A stretch of 57,211 nucleotides of DNA from Rhodopseudomonas_A sp036404135 (GTDB lineage: Bacteria; Pseudomonadota; Alphaproteobacteria; Rhizobiales; Xanthobacteraceae), in the NCBI RefSeq assembly GCF_036404135.1, contig NZ_DASWPE010000201.1:1-57211 (forward strand). The letters are read 5' to 3'. The notes beneath the pieces are model-generated. The model had not been told where the DNA came from and made no database searches. It saw nothing but the letters and a program-made list of their open reading frames with translations. Positions 37,984-49,118 of this stretch are shown here, one piece after another (positions within the stretch are counted from its first letter, which is position 1; each line of letters opens with the position of its first letter). A program made the translations under genes and the position numbers.

Positions 37984-38808
37984 TTGCGTCGACAGTTCGA
38001 ATTTGCGCAGCCGCGCCGCGGCCTGATGTGGGCCGCAGCGGTGGCGATGGCGATCCCGGTGGCGCTGGCGCCGCAGGGCGCCGCCGCCGAGAATTTCTTC
38101 GAGGCGCTGTTCGGCGGGCTGCAGCAGAGGCCGCAGCCGCGCAGCGCACCGACCCCGTCGAATTTCTTCGCCGATCCGTTCGGCCTCAACCAGCAAGCCG
38201 CACCGCCGCCGCCGCGCCCGGTGAGCGGCTCCGGCTCCGGGCCGGCGTTCTGCGTGCGCAGCTGCGACGGCCGGTATTTCCCGCTGACCAGCCGCGGCGG
38301 CGCAAGCCCCGCGCAAATGTGCCAGGCGTTCTGTCCGGCGAGCCCGACGCGGGTGTATTTCGGCAGCAATATCGACGGCGCCACCGCCGGCAATGGCGAG
38401 CGCTACGCCGACAGCGACAATGCCTTCGCCTATCGCAAGGCGCTGAAGGCCGATTGCACCTGCAACGGCCGCGATCCCGCAGGGCTTGCCCCGGTTGACC
38501 TCACGCTCGACACCTCGCTGCGCTCCGGCGACATCATCGCCACCACCAACGGCCTGGTGGCCTATTCCGGGGTCCGGATCGGTGCCAGCCAGACCGCAGA
38601 ATTCACGCCGGTGAATTCCTATCCGGGGCTCACCGCCGAAGTGCGCGCGAGACTCGGCGAAATGAAAGTGGCGCCGGTGACCGCCGAGATGCTGAGCGAT
38701 CCGGCGCCGCTCGCCGACGCCAGCGCGGCGATGCCGCCGGAGTCCGCCAAAGCGACGCCGGCCAAGGAGCCGGCCGCCGCCAAGGGCAAGCGCGCCGAGG
38801 CGCGGTGA
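37984..38808 (+). CDS. DUF2865 exported protein
   Basis: The 274-residue protein starts at a TTG (37984), with a GGAG ribosome-binding site and an in-frame stop just upstream; ATG 38026 is the alternative. It has a signal peptide-like start (MWAAAVAMAIPVALAPQGAAA|EN), a Pro-rich linker, and the conserved Cys set FCVRSCDGRYFPL, MCQAFCPAS and DCTCNGRDP of DUF2865, which suggests disulfides in the periplasm. The family is confined largely to Rhizobiales, and its function is unknown. The C-terminus is an Ala/Lys/Pro-rich tail. Confidence 0.88.
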   Translation: MRRQFEFAQPRRGLMWAAAVAMAIPVALAPQGAAAENFFEALFGGLQQRPQPRSAPTPSNFFADPFGLNQQAAPPPPRPVSGSGSGPAFCVRSCDGRYFPLTSRGGASPAQMCQAFCPASPTRVYFGSNIDGATAGNGERYADSDNAFAYRKALKADCTCNGRDPAGLAPVDLTLDTSLRSGDIIATTNGLVAYSGVRIGASQTAEFTPVNSYPGLTAEVRARLGEMKVAPVTAEMLSDPAPLADASAAMPPESAKATPAKEPAAAKGKRAEAR

Positions 38809-38842
38809 GGTCTGCGTTCGAGAATTAACGGATTTCAACGGC

Positions 38843-38965
38843 GTCATTCCGAGGCGCGAAGCCGCAGGCTGAGCGAACCCGGAATCTCGCCGCAAACGCT
38901 CACGATCTCCCCACAGCAAGATTCCGGGTTCGCTCGCAGCGGAACTGCTCGCGCCCCGGAATGAC
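38843..38965. repeat. Family A palindromic repeat, copy 3
   Basis: GTCATTCCGAGGCGCGAAGC...GCGCCCCGGAATGAC, about 123 bp, with the inner CGAACCCGGAATCT and AGATTCCGGGTTCG pair. It lies in a convergent gap, 34 bp after the DUF2865 stop and 5 bp before the stop of the next minus-strand gene. Confidence 0.9.
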
Positions 38966-38970
38966 CGGCG

Positions 38971-39402
38971 CTACCGGCTGCGCACGATACCGATCACGTT
39001 GGGCGCCGCGAGATAGGCCTCCTCGATCCGGGCGCGCGCCGCAGCCTGGTTTTCCGGCGTCAGCAGGCCGCGCCGTTCGGCCAGGATCATCCAGCAATAG
39101 CCCCACCAGTCGGTCAGCATGCCGTGATCGTCGATCAGGTCGTAGCCCTGCGCGGCCGCGAAGATCCGCGCCTCGGCCTCGTCGAGCGCGTCAAGCCAGG
39201 CATGGTCGGCGGCGCTGAACAGTTCGTCGCTGAAATCATCGGTGGTGTAGCCCCAGATCGAGCGACACACCGCGTTGAATTCGCGGTCGAGCTGGTCGTC
39301 CTCGACCAGCTGCCGGCGCGCGATCTGATGCAGCCGCGACAGCGACCGCGCGAAATCCGCGATCCGGGTCAGCGCCAACGGCTCGAAGGCAATGGTGGAC
39401 AT
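38971..39402 (-). CDS. Hypothetical soluble acidic protein
   Basis: The 143-residue protein is helical and acidic, with recognisable patches ADFARSLSRLHQIARRQLVE and LTDWWGYCWMILAERRGLLT. No signal peptide or membrane helix is seen. I do not recognise the family. The start was set at ATG 39402 (MSTIAFEP); a GTG at 39423 would add seven residues. Confidence 0.72.
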   Translation of the reverse strand: MSTIAFEPLALTRIADFARSLSRLHQIARRQLVEDDQLDREFNAVCRSIWGYTTDDFSDELFSAADHAWLDALDEAEARIFAAAQGYDLIDDHGMLTDWWGYCWMILAERRGLLTPENQAAARARIEEAYLAAPNVIGIVRSR

Positions 39403-39772
39403 GTAGTCCTCGCAACTTTGCACAGGCCCAAGATCTTGTACCGCGAACAGGCCGAATCACAATGATATATCAATGACTTGCTAAAGTGTTCTTAATTTGT
39501 TCGGCAAAGCCTGAGCGGCGGCGTCCGGAACCGGCGCCGGGCCCGGCCGGGCTCTCGCGCGGCAGGTTTTCCAGAATGGTATCAGGTACCTCCGGTGTGT
39601 CCCGAACTTGCCTCGTCGTGATTTGCTCGCAACACTCGCCTGCTAAGTTGCTGGATGCGGAGCCGTGCTCAAAAGCCATGCACTGCAACGCACAAACGAT
39701 CGCCGCGGCACGGGTTCCGATCCAATGCGAATGCGCGTATGATCAGGCCCAACGCAGTTTTAGGGTAACATT
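39403..39772. other. Gene-free region before glgP
   Basis: About 370 bp between divergent genes. It includes an AT-richer stretch (about 39450-39505, CAATGATATATCAATGAC...TTCTTAATTTG), which is a plausible promoter area for the minus-strand gene or glgP. Short open frames here look like chance. No operator-like dyad stands out. Confidence 0.5.
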
Positions 39773-42289
<2,517 letters not shown>

Positions 42290-42327
42290 TTTGTAGCGCT
42301 GGGGGGACGGGCTCGCCCTCACCACGA

Positions 42328-42454
42328 GTCATTCCGGGGCACGAGGCCGAAAGGCCGAGCGAACCCGGAATCTCGCTGCGGGCGCGAGAGCTTTCCACGT
42401 GTTGCGAGATTCCGGGGGCGCTCACGGCTTAAGCCGTTCGCGCCCCGGAATAAC
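42328..42454. repeat. Family A palindromic repeat, copy 4
   Basis: GTCATTCCGGGGCACGAGGC...CGCGCCCCGGAATAAC, about 127 bp, with the inner CGAACCCGGAATCTCG and CGAGATTCCGGGG pair. It lies between convergent glgP and the DUF2125 gene, 19 bp from the latter's stop. Confidence 0.9.
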
Positions 42455-42473
42455 GAGGCCTGGGATTGACGCG

Positions 42474-43661
42474 CTAAAACAACGGCGGAAGCTGCGCCAC
42501 CTGCAGCGGGCCGATGAACACCGCGCCGTCGACGAAGCGCAGCGGAAACGCCCGCGCCGGTTTGCCTTCCAGCACGGCGTCCTTGCCGAGCGCATTGATG
42601 CCGACGGCGACGCCGGCATTGGCGTTCTGCCGCACCGCCTTGCCGAGCCCGGGGATGGCGCGGTCCAGCGCGCCGAGCACGCTATTGACGTCCTTGGCCC
42701 GCATCCCCGGCGCCACGCGGTCGAGGGTTTGCTGCGGCACGCCCTGCTCCAGCATCTTGTCGATGCCGAGCGCCGGGATCACCTTCTCGATGCCCGCCAC
42801 CGTCATCTGCAATTCGCCGTCGATCCGGCCATTCGCGCTGAGGCCGAGCGTGCCGGTCGCCACCGCGATCAGCTCGCCCTGCTGAATCCGCGATCGGCTG
42901 ATCTCGACCGAGCCGCCGGCGGCCTGCAGCTCGCGAAACCGCTGCGGCCAGGGCTTTGGCGAAAAATCCCGCAGCCCGCTCAGCACCGCCCGGAGCTCGG
43001 CGTCGAACGGCTCGGTGAGCAGCGGGTGCAGATCCTGCAGGCTGGCGCCGGTGAGTTGCGCCACCGCTTCGAGCTGCGGCGGCGCCGGCGGCACCGCATC
43101 GAGCAGCCGGCCGTGCAACTCGGCGTGGCGGGCGCGCGCCAGCGGGGTTTGCGCGGCGCCGGCCAGGCGGTCGATGGCGCCATCGTCGAACACGATCGAG
43201 GCGCGCTGCGGCACGCCGGGCAGGCCGACCACGCTGGCTCGCGCCGCGCTCCAGCTCACCGCCAGCGACGGCGGCTGGCCGGGGCCGGCCAGCACCGCGG
43301 GTGCGGCAAATTCGGCGATCAGCAGCCTTGGATCGTAGATCTGCCCGACCACCAGGATCTCGCCGAGCTTGGCGACCATCGGCGCCTGCCGCGGGCCGGC
43401 GGCCTGCGAAGTCAGCGCGACGCTGGCGTCCTTGCAGCGCACTTCCAGCCGGAACGGAAAGCCTGCGACCGAGCGGCTGCCGCAATCATAGGCGCGCCCC
43501 GATGCCGCCTCCCGCGCGCGCCAGGCATCGACCGATTGATCGAGCCTTGCGGCCGTGTAAAACCAGAAGCCGCTCCACGCCGCGGCCAGAACCAGCAGCA
43601 CGATCGGCAACACGAAGACCAGCCATAGCCGTCGGCGCGGTGTGAGAATCATTTCGGACAT
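42474..43661 (-). CDS. DUF2125 membrane-anchored protein
   Basis: The 395-residue protein has one N-terminal membrane helix (LWLVFVLPIVLLVLAAAWSG, residues 12-31) followed by FWFYTAARLDQSVDAW and a periplasmic beta-rich region, including CGSRSVAGFPFRLEVRCKDA with two cysteines. This matches the alphaproteobacterial DUF2125 family, of unknown function. A role in the cell envelope is likely from topology. Its start is 48 bases from the divergent chaC start. Confidence 0.9.
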   Translation of the reverse strand: MSEMILTPRRRLWLVFVLPIVLLVLAAAWSGFWFYTAARLDQSVDAWRAREAASGRAYDCGSRSVAGFPFRLEVRCKDASVALTSQAAGPRQAPMVAKLGEILVVGQIYDPRLLIAEFAAPAVLAGPGQPPSLAVSWSAARASVVGLPGVPQRASIVFDDGAIDRLAGAAQTPLARARHAELHGRLLDAVPPAPPQLEAVAQLTGASLQDLHPLLTEPFDAELRAVLSGLRDFSPKPWPQRFRELQAAGGSVEISRSRIQQGELIAVATGTLGLSANGRIDGELQMTVAGIEKVIPALGIDKMLEQGVPQQTLDRVAPGMRAKDVNSVLGALDRAIPGLGKAVRQNANAGVAVGINALGKDAVLEGKPARAFPLRFVDGAVFIGPLQVAQLPPLF

Positions 43662-43709
43662 GCGGCGACCCTAGACCCGAGATTTTGTCAATTGAGCGAT
43701 CCCCATAGC

Positions 43710-44288
43710 ATGTCGGCGAACAACCTGCCCGACGCCGCGACCGCCGCCGGCGACCTTTGGGTGTTCGGCTATGGCTCGCTGATGTGGCGGCCGGGCTTTG
43801 CCTTTCTCGAACAGGTTCCGGCGCGGCTGATCGGCGAGCACCGCGCGCTCTGCGTCTATTCCTTCGTGCATCGCGGCACCCCGGAGCAGCCCGGCCTGGT
43901 GCTCGGGCTGGACCGCGGCGGCGCCTGCCGCGGCGTCGCGTTCCGGGTGGCGTCGGCCGATCGCGCCGCCACCGTGGCCTATCTGCGCGAGCGCGAACAG
44001 GTCACCAGCGTCTATCGCGAGGTGATGCGCTCGGTCTGGCTACAGGACGACGCCCGTCGCCGGGTCAGCGCGCTGGCCTATGTGGTCGACCGCGGCCACG
44101 CGCAATATGCCGGGCGGCTCAGCGACGCCGAGCAGCTGCGCTTTGTGCGGCAGGGCCACGGCCAGTCCGGCCCGAACCGCGACTACGTGCTGTCGACGGT
44201 GGAAGCGCTGGAGGCGCAGGGCTGCCGCGATCCGCAACTGCATCGCCTGGCGGTGCAATTGCGCGACGACGCCCCGCTGCATCGCTAG
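43710..44288 (+). CDS. chaC: Glutathione-specific gamma-glutamylcyclotransferase ChaC
   Basis: The 192-residue protein has the substrate-binding loop VFGYGSLMWRPGF and the catalytic Glu region YLREREQVTSVYREV of the ChaC family. It splits glutathione to 5-oxoproline and Cys-Gly. ATG 43710 was chosen; a TTG at 43692 is an alternative. Length fits bacterial ChaC. The gene is divergent from DUF2125 and precedes the TetR gene by 143 bases. Confidence 0.92.
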   Translation: MSANNLPDAATAAGDLWVFGYGSLMWRPGFAFLEQVPARLIGEHRALCVYSFVHRGTPEQPGLVLGLDRGGACRGVAFRVASADRAATVAYLREREQVTSVYREVMRSVWLQDDARRRVSALAYVVDRGHAQYAGRLSDAEQLRFVRQGHGQSGPNRDYVLSTVEALEAQGCRDPQLHRLAVQLRDDAPLHR

Positions 44289-44410
44289 AAACGTTGGCGC
44301 TGGAGACGAGTGGCGGGGACGCAGGCCTACGGTCAGCGCCAGCGCGGCCGTGCCGATTGGCGCCATCACGACTTGGCGATCGGGGCGCCCGCCGGCTTGA
44401 CTGCCGTCCT

Positions 44411-44423
44411 ACTAGTCGGTAGG
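44411..44423. promoter_or_regulatory. TetR operator, copy 1 (autoregulation site)
   Basis: ACTAGTCGGTAGG lies 8 bp before the TetR ATG and is the exact reverse complement of CCTACCGACTAGT at 45049-45061 before the next gene. With its flank it forms the near-palindrome CCTACTAGTCGGTAGG (44408-44423). The shared site marks the regulator's likely operator. Confidence 0.75.
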
Positions 44424-44431
44424 CAAAGGGC

Positions 44432-45010
44432 ATGAGCAATCTTACATCCAAGGCCGACGACATCCTGAGCTGCGCCCGATCGCTGATCCTTAAGGGCGGC
44501 TACCACAATTTCAGCTACGCCGACATCGCCAGCGTGGTCGGCATTCGCAAGCCGAGCATTCACCACCACTTTCCCAGCAAGGCCGACCTGGTGCGCACGC
44601 TGGTCGCGAAATACCGCGAGGAGGCGGCGGCAGGCTTCGCGCAGCTCGACCGCAACGTCGCCGACCCGCTCGATCGGCTTGGCGCCTATCTGGGCTATTG
44701 GGAGCGCTGCATCGCCGACGCTTCGCACCCGTTCTGCGTCTGCGCGCTGCTGGCGGGCGAGATCGAGGCGCTGCCGGAAGCGGTGGCTCTGGAAGTGCGC
44801 GCGCATTTTCGCGCGCTGTCGGACTGGCTGAGCGCGGTCCTGGAGTGCGGGGCCGCGCAGGGCCGCCTGCGGCTGACCGGCACCGCCCGGGCCAACGCCG
44901 AGATGTTGATGGCCACCGTGCATGGCGCGATGCTGTCGGCCCGCGCCTATGGCAATGCCGCGACCTTCGGCGACATCACCCGGCCGCTGCTGCAGCGCCT
45001 CGCCGCCTAA
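44432..45010 (+). CDS. TetR/AcrR-family transcriptional repressor
   Basis: The 192-residue protein has the TetR helix-turn-helix (ARSLILKGGYHNFSYADIAS and VVGIRKPSIHHHFPSKADLV, about residues 11-51) and a ligand domain with a hydrophobic helix-rich C-terminus. An identical 13-bp site in opposite orientation precedes this gene and the next, so it probably represses both. The ligand is unknown. Confidence 0.93.
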   Translation: MSNLTSKADDILSCARSLILKGGYHNFSYADIASVVGIRKPSIHHHFPSKADLVRTLVAKYREEAAAGFAQLDRNVADPLDRLGAYLGYWERCIADASHPFCVCALLAGEIEALPEAVALEVRAHFRALSDWLSAVLECGAAQGRLRLTGTARANAEMLMATVHGAMLSARAYGNAATFGDITRPLLQRLAA

Positions 45011-45048
45011 ACCTGGATCGAACCAGCGCGCATAGCGCACGCTCACTG

Positions 45049-45061
45049 CCTACCGACTAGT
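45049..45061. promoter_or_regulatory. TetR operator, copy 2 (target gene promoter)
   Basis: CCTACCGACTAGT, identical in reverse to 44411-44423, lies 38 bp before the membrane protein ATG at 45100. This indicates that the neighbouring TetR protein controls that gene. Confidence 0.75.
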
Positions 45062-45099
45062 TGATAGTAATCAGTTCAACAGATCTGAAAGGAAAAAAG

Positions 45100-45582
45100 A
45101 TGTTCGGAATTTCTCCGCTCGGCTGGATCCATACAATCGGCAGCCTGCCCGCGATCCCCGCGGCGCTCTACATGTTTGCGACTCGCGGCCGGATCGTGCC
45201 GCGGTCCACCGCGGGCGCGGTGTATTTCGTATCGATGCTGATCGGCGCGGTGACGGTGTTCTTGGTCGCGCATCAGCCGGTCAGCTACGGCATTGGCGCG
45301 GCGACGCTACTATTGCTGCTGGCGGGCTATGGGATCGAGCGCGTTCCGGGCAGCGCGGCCAGATATGTTGAAACCGTCTGCCTCAGCCTGACCGCGTTTC
45401 TGCTGATGCTGCCCACCGTGACGGAAATCCTGCGCCGCGTTCCGGACGGCCACCCTTTGGTGACTGACCTCAAGTCGCCGCTGCTGCTCGGCGCTCGGGC
45501 GGCGCTGCTGGCCATTCTGGTCGTCGGCCTCACGGCCCAGATCATTGTGCTGCGACGCCACGGCAGGGTGGCGGCGAACTAA
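45100..45582 (+). CDS. TetR-controlled integral membrane protein, hypothetical
   Basis: The 160-residue protein has four to five hydrophobic helices (IGSLPAIPAALYMFA, AGAVYFVSMLIGAVTVFLVA, IGAATLLLLLAGYGIE, YVETVCLSLTAFLLMLPTV, AALLAILVVGLTAQIIVL). ATG 45100 follows AAAGGAAAAAAG as ribosome-binding site. Shared operators link it to the TetR gene upstream. The layout is reminiscent of small DUF2306-like membrane proteins; no function is known. Small effector efflux or membrane stress is a guess only. Confidence 0.85.
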   Translation: MFGISPLGWIHTIGSLPAIPAALYMFATRGRIVPRSTAGAVYFVSMLIGAVTVFLVAHQPVSYGIGAATLLLLLAGYGIERVPGSAARYVETVCLSLTAFLLMLPTVTEILRRVPDGHPLVTDLKSPLLLGARAALLAILVVGLTAQIIVLRRHGRVAAN

Positions 45583-45604
45583 GCGCGCGCCGTCCGGCTG
45601 ACGA

Positions 45605-46393
45605 TCAGGCCGCCGGCGGCTTGGCCTTCAGCGGCACCCGGCTCGGCACCCGGCCGAACAGCTGCGCCTGCTCGTTTCGCCCGGCGTCGACCAGCCGGTT
45701 GCTGGCGGTCTCGATCGCCTCGCTGACCCGCGCCAGAAATTCCTTACGCGGCAGGCCCGCCGGCAGCGGCTCGAGAAACTCGATCACGATGGTTCCGGGA
45801 TAGCGCAGGAAGCTGCGGCGCGGCCAGAACAGCCCGGAATTCAGCGCCACCGGAACGCACGGCACCGCGCAATCGGAATAGAAATGACCGACCCCGCTCT
45901 TGTAGTTGGGCGGCGCGTCCACCGCGGTCCGCGTCCCCTCGGGGAAGATGATCAACTGCCGGCCGCGTCGAACCTCCGCGCCGACGCGCCGCGTGAGGTC
46001 GACCACCGAGCGGCCGCCGGCGCCGCGATCGACGCCGATCATGTCGGCCTTCGACAGATACCAGCCGAAGAACGGAATCCACAGCAATTCGCGCTTCAGG
46101 ATATACAGCGGCTGATCGAAGAATTGCAGCAGCGCGAAGGTTTCCCACATCGACTGGTGCTTCGAGGCGACGATCAAGGGACCAGCGGGAATGTTCTCAA
46201 GGCCGCGAAACTCGACCTTGGTGTTGCAGATCAGGCGCATCAGCCAGATGCTGCTCTGCCCCCAATATTTCGCGATGTTGATGATCGCCCAGCGCGGCAT
46301 CAGATAGGTCGGAATGCCGACCACGACCCAGAACGCCAGCAGCAGATAGAACAGGATATTAAAGACCAGCGAACGCAGAAAAATCGCAACCAT
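45605..46393 (-). CDS. plsC: 1-acyl-sn-glycerol-3-phosphate acyltransferase (PlsC-like)
   Basis: The 262-residue protein has an N-terminal membrane segment (FNILFYLLLAFWVVVGIPTY) and PlsC motifs: IVASKHQSMWETF (motif I), then FPEGTRTAV (motif III) and a VPCVPVALNSGLFW (motif IV) region. Motif I reads HX4E rather than HX4D. It makes phosphatidic acid in phospholipid synthesis or remodels other acyl groups. ATG 46393. It follows the DUF218 gene by 11 bases on the same strand. Confidence 0.88.
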   Translation of the reverse strand: MVAIFLRSLVFNILFYLLLAFWVVVGIPTYLMPRWAIINIAKYWGQSSIWLMRLICNTKVEFRGLENIPAGPLIVASKHQSMWETFALLQFFDQPLYILKRELLWIPFFGWYLSKADMIGVDRGAGGRSVVDLTRRVGAEVRRGRQLIIFPEGTRTAVDAPPNYKSGVGHFYSDCAVPCVPVALNSGLFWPRRSFLRYPGTIVIEFLEPLPAGLPRKEFLARVSEAIETASNRLVDAGRNEQAQLFGRVPSRVPLKAKPPAA

Positions 46394-46404
46394 GGAGCAT
46401 CCGA

Positions 46405-47130
46405 TCAATTGGCAAGCGCCGTCGCCGGCTTGCGGCGAGCCACCCATTCGGTCGGCGCCTCGCCGTCCGGCGCAAGCTCGACCCCGAGCCCGGCCAGCCG
46501 GACCCGCGCCTCGGCGGCGATGTACTTAGCATATTCAGATAACAGCAGCCGGAACGTGGCACCGCTGGTCCACCACGGATCGTCGCGCCATTTGTCGCCG
46601 ACCACCGCGAACGGAATGAGCTCGATGTCCGGCATGGCGTGCGACATTTCCACGATCGCCCGCGGCATGTGGTAATTCGAGGTCACCACGATCAGCGAGC
46701 GGAAGCCGCGCTCGTGCGCCCAGCGCCGCGCCTCGGCGGCGTTGCTGCGGGTGTTGACGGCGGAGCGGTCGAGGTCGACGCAGCAATTCAGTAGCCGCTG
46801 GCTGTCCGGCAGCGAGCGCGAAATATCGTTGGCGCCGTTGGTCGGATGCACGCCGGAGATCAACAGCCGACGGCCGTAGCCCGCCGCCAGCAAGTCGATC
46901 GCGTCGGACACCCGCGACGAGCCGCCGGTCAAGACCACGATGCCGTCGGCGGTGCGGCCGGGCTGAATTTCGGCGCCGCGCAATTGCGACAGAAACACGA
47001 TGAAGCCGCTCGCCATGCCGACGAAGCCGAGCGCCAGCGTCGCCACGATCGCGGCGCGCAGCCCGCTGCAGCGGACGCTCGGTGCGGCCGCGGACAGGGC
47101 CGGCGGATCCTGATCGGACTGCGAAGTCAT
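46405..47130 (-). CDS. DUF218/YdcF-family membrane protein
   Basis: The 241-residue protein has one N-terminal helix (LRAAIVATLALGFVGMASGF) and a DUF218 domain: DGIVVLTGGSSRVSDAIDLL, RLLISGVHPTN, NTRSNAAEARRWA and IVVTSNYHMPRAIVEMSHAM. The family (ElyC/SanA/YdcF) acts around cell-envelope lipid carrier metabolism. ATG 47130. It lies upstream of plsC with a short gap and downstream of ftsX by 160 bases. Confidence 0.9.
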   Translation of the reverse strand: MTSQSDQDPPALSAAAPSVRCSGLRAAIVATLALGFVGMASGFIVFLSQLRGAEIQPGRTADGIVVLTGGSSRVSDAIDLLAAGYGRRLLISGVHPTNGANDISRSLPDSQRLLNCCVDLDRSAVNTRSNAAEARRWAHERGFRSLIVVTSNYHMPRAIVEMSHAMPDIELIPFAVVGDKWRDDPWWTSGATFRLLLSEYAKYIAAEARVRLAGLGVELAPDGEAPTEWVARRKPATALAN

Positions 47131-47290
47131 ACGTGGTCGATCGTTCTCTTGATGGCTGTTCCGAACCGGCACAGTAGAAGTTTTTCGGGCGAATTGAAGT
47201 CCGCGCGGCCTACGCACATCGCCCGGCCGGGTCGGCGGCGGCCGGGCCAGCCGCCGTCGCCGGGGCGCCGGCCAAAGCCCCCGCTTTCGC

Positions 47291-48262
47291 TCAGTCGATC
47301 TCGTCGAGCGTCGCAAACAGCGTCCGGCGCGACGACCAGGCGGTGATCGCCGCGATCAGCACGGTCTGCACCGCCAGCGCCAGATAGCCCTGCGGCCGCA
47401 GCGAGAAGGTGCCGAGCAGCGCCGCGAACTGGTCGCCGACCGGGGTGCCGGAAAACCAGCTTGCGATCGATTCCGAAAAGCCGAAGCCGAGCATCGCGAT
47501 GCCGCCGCCGATCACCCCGCCCTCCAGCCCGAGCCGCAGGAAATGCCGCAGGAAATGGTTGGCGATGTAGCGGTCGCCGGCGCCGACGAAATGCAGCACC
47601 TCGACGATCGGCCGGTTCGCCGCCATCGCGCCGCGGGTGGCGAACGACACCGAAATGATGGTGGTGATGATCACCAGCGCCAGGATGCCGAGCCCGGCGA
47701 TCACGGTGGCGCCGGTCATCGAGCGCATCCGCTCGATCCAGGCGCGGTGGTCGTCGACGCTGGCCGAGGGCGCCGCCTCGCTGACCCGGCGGCGCAGATC
47801 GGCCAGATCGAGCGGCGTGCCGGGCGACAGCCGGGCGATGATCACCCGCGGCACCGGCAGATCGTCGAGCGACAGCCCGGCGCCGAGCCAGGGCTCCAGA
47901 AGCTTGCCGGATTCCGCCTTGGTGAACGGCCGCACCTCGACGATGCCGGGCTGCGCCCGCATCACCTCGGCGACGGCGGCGACGTCGCGCTCGACGTCGC
48001 GGCCGGCCAGCGCCCGGACCTGGATGGTGATTTCGCTGGCCACCTCGGATTGCCATTCCGCCGCCGAGGCGCTGATCAGCAGCACCGCGCCGGTGGTGAT
48101 CGAGGCCAGAAACGTCATCATCGCCACCACCGCGACCAGCGCGCGGCCGGCGATCGAGGCCCGCGGCACGATCGGCGCCAGATTGCGCGCCCGCGCCGGC
48201 ACCTGCGGGCGTTCATGCCCGAGATCCATCAGCACGCCGCGTTCGTGGTCGGCTCTATTCAT
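47291..48262 (-). CDS. ftsX: Cell division protein FtsX
   Basis: The 323-residue permease-like protein has four membrane helices: one at about residues 45-68 (ALVAVVAMMTFLASITTGAV), a periplasmic domain (VRPFTKAESGKLLEPWLGAG), and three more in the C-terminal half (IAGLGILALVIITTIISVSF, GVIGGGIAMLGFGF, ALAVQTVLIAAITAW). With FtsE it controls peptidoglycan hydrolases at the septum. The ATG at 48262 overlaps the ftsE stop by 8 bases. Confidence 0.92.
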   Translation of the reverse strand: MNRADHERGVLMDLGHERPQVPARARNLAPIVPRASIAGRALVAVVAMMTFLASITTGAVLLISASAAEWQSEVASEITIQVRALAGRDVERDVAAVAEVMRAQPGIVEVRPFTKAESGKLLEPWLGAGLSLDDLPVPRVIIARLSPGTPLDLADLRRRVSEAAPSASVDDHRAWIERMRSMTGATVIAGLGILALVIITTIISVSFATRGAMAANRPIVEVLHFVGAGDRYIANHFLRHFLRLGLEGGVIGGGIAMLGFGFSESIASWFSGTPVGDQFAALLGTFSLRPQGYLALAVQTVLIAAITAWSSRRTLFATLDEID

Positions 48263-48914
48263 AGACGTGCAACCGTCCCTGATGCAGCACAAGACGCCGC
48301 GCTTCATATTGATCCATCAAGGAAATGTCATGAGTCGCGATGACCACCGCGGTGCCGGATTTGTTGAGCTCGATGAACAGCCGCAACAGCCGCCGGCCGA
48401 GCGTCGGATCGACATTGCCGGTCGGCTCGTCGGCCAGCAGCAGATGCGGCCGCGCGATCACCGCACGCGCGATCGCGGCGCGCTGTTTCTCGCCGCCGGA
48501 CAGCACCGGCGGCAGCGCATCCATCCGCTCGCCGAGCCCGACCCATTTCAACAGGTCGATCACCTCGCGGCGATAGCTCGACTCCTCGCGTCCGGTGACC
48601 CGGAACGGCAATGCGACGTTTTCATAAGTGGTCATGTGGTCGAGCAGCCGGAAATCCTGCAGCACGATGCCGATGCGCTGGCGCAGTGCGGCGATCTCGT
48701 CCTTGCCGAGCTGCGAGACGTCGTTGCCGAACAGCGTCACCAACCCGCGGGTCGGCCGCAGCGACAGGAACAACAGCCGCAGCAGCGAGGTCTTGCCGGC
48801 GCCGGACGGCCCGGTGAGGAACTGGAAGGAATGCGCCGGGATCTGGAAATTGAGATCGCGCAGAATCTCCGGACCGAGCCCGTAGCGCAGGCCGACATTT
48901 TCGAACCGAACCAC
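48255..48914 (-). CDS. ftsE: Cell division ATP-binding protein FtsE
   Basis: The 219-residue ABC ATPase begins at GTG 48914 (VRFENVGLRYGLGPEIL), with Walker A GPSGAGKTS, signature LSGGEKQR, Walker B LLLADEPTGNVDP and the H-loop IATHD. It partners FtsX. The upstream part of the open frame is not conserved. The neighbourhood ftsX-ftsE / zinc-ribbon / cpdR is typical of Rhizobiales. Confidence 0.95.
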   Translation of the reverse strand: MVRFENVGLRYGLGPEILRDLNFQIPAHSFQFLTGPSGAGKTSLLRLLFLSLRPTRGLVTLFGNDVSQLGKDEIAALRQRIGIVLQDFRLLDHMTTYENVALPFRVTGREESSYRREVIDLLKWVGLGERMDALPPVLSGGEKQRAAIARAVIARPHLLLADEPTGNVDPTLGRRLLRLFIELNKSGTAVVIATHDISLMDQYEARRLVLHQGRLHVYE

Positions 48915-49118
48915 ATTCAGCTCCGTTCGACGGTGGCGCGACAGCGGATGGCCCAGCGCGACACAAGCCGCGATCCGCCGCCGGGTTGCGCGAAAACACC
49001 CCGGTCCGGCCGCGCGGGCCACCCCCGTCCCTGGCAGCGGTTTTGAACCGTTATGGTTTCCGGTTCGTTAACGGACGTAGGATAGGATCGGCTTAGCATC
49101 ATAGGTACGATTCGCTCC

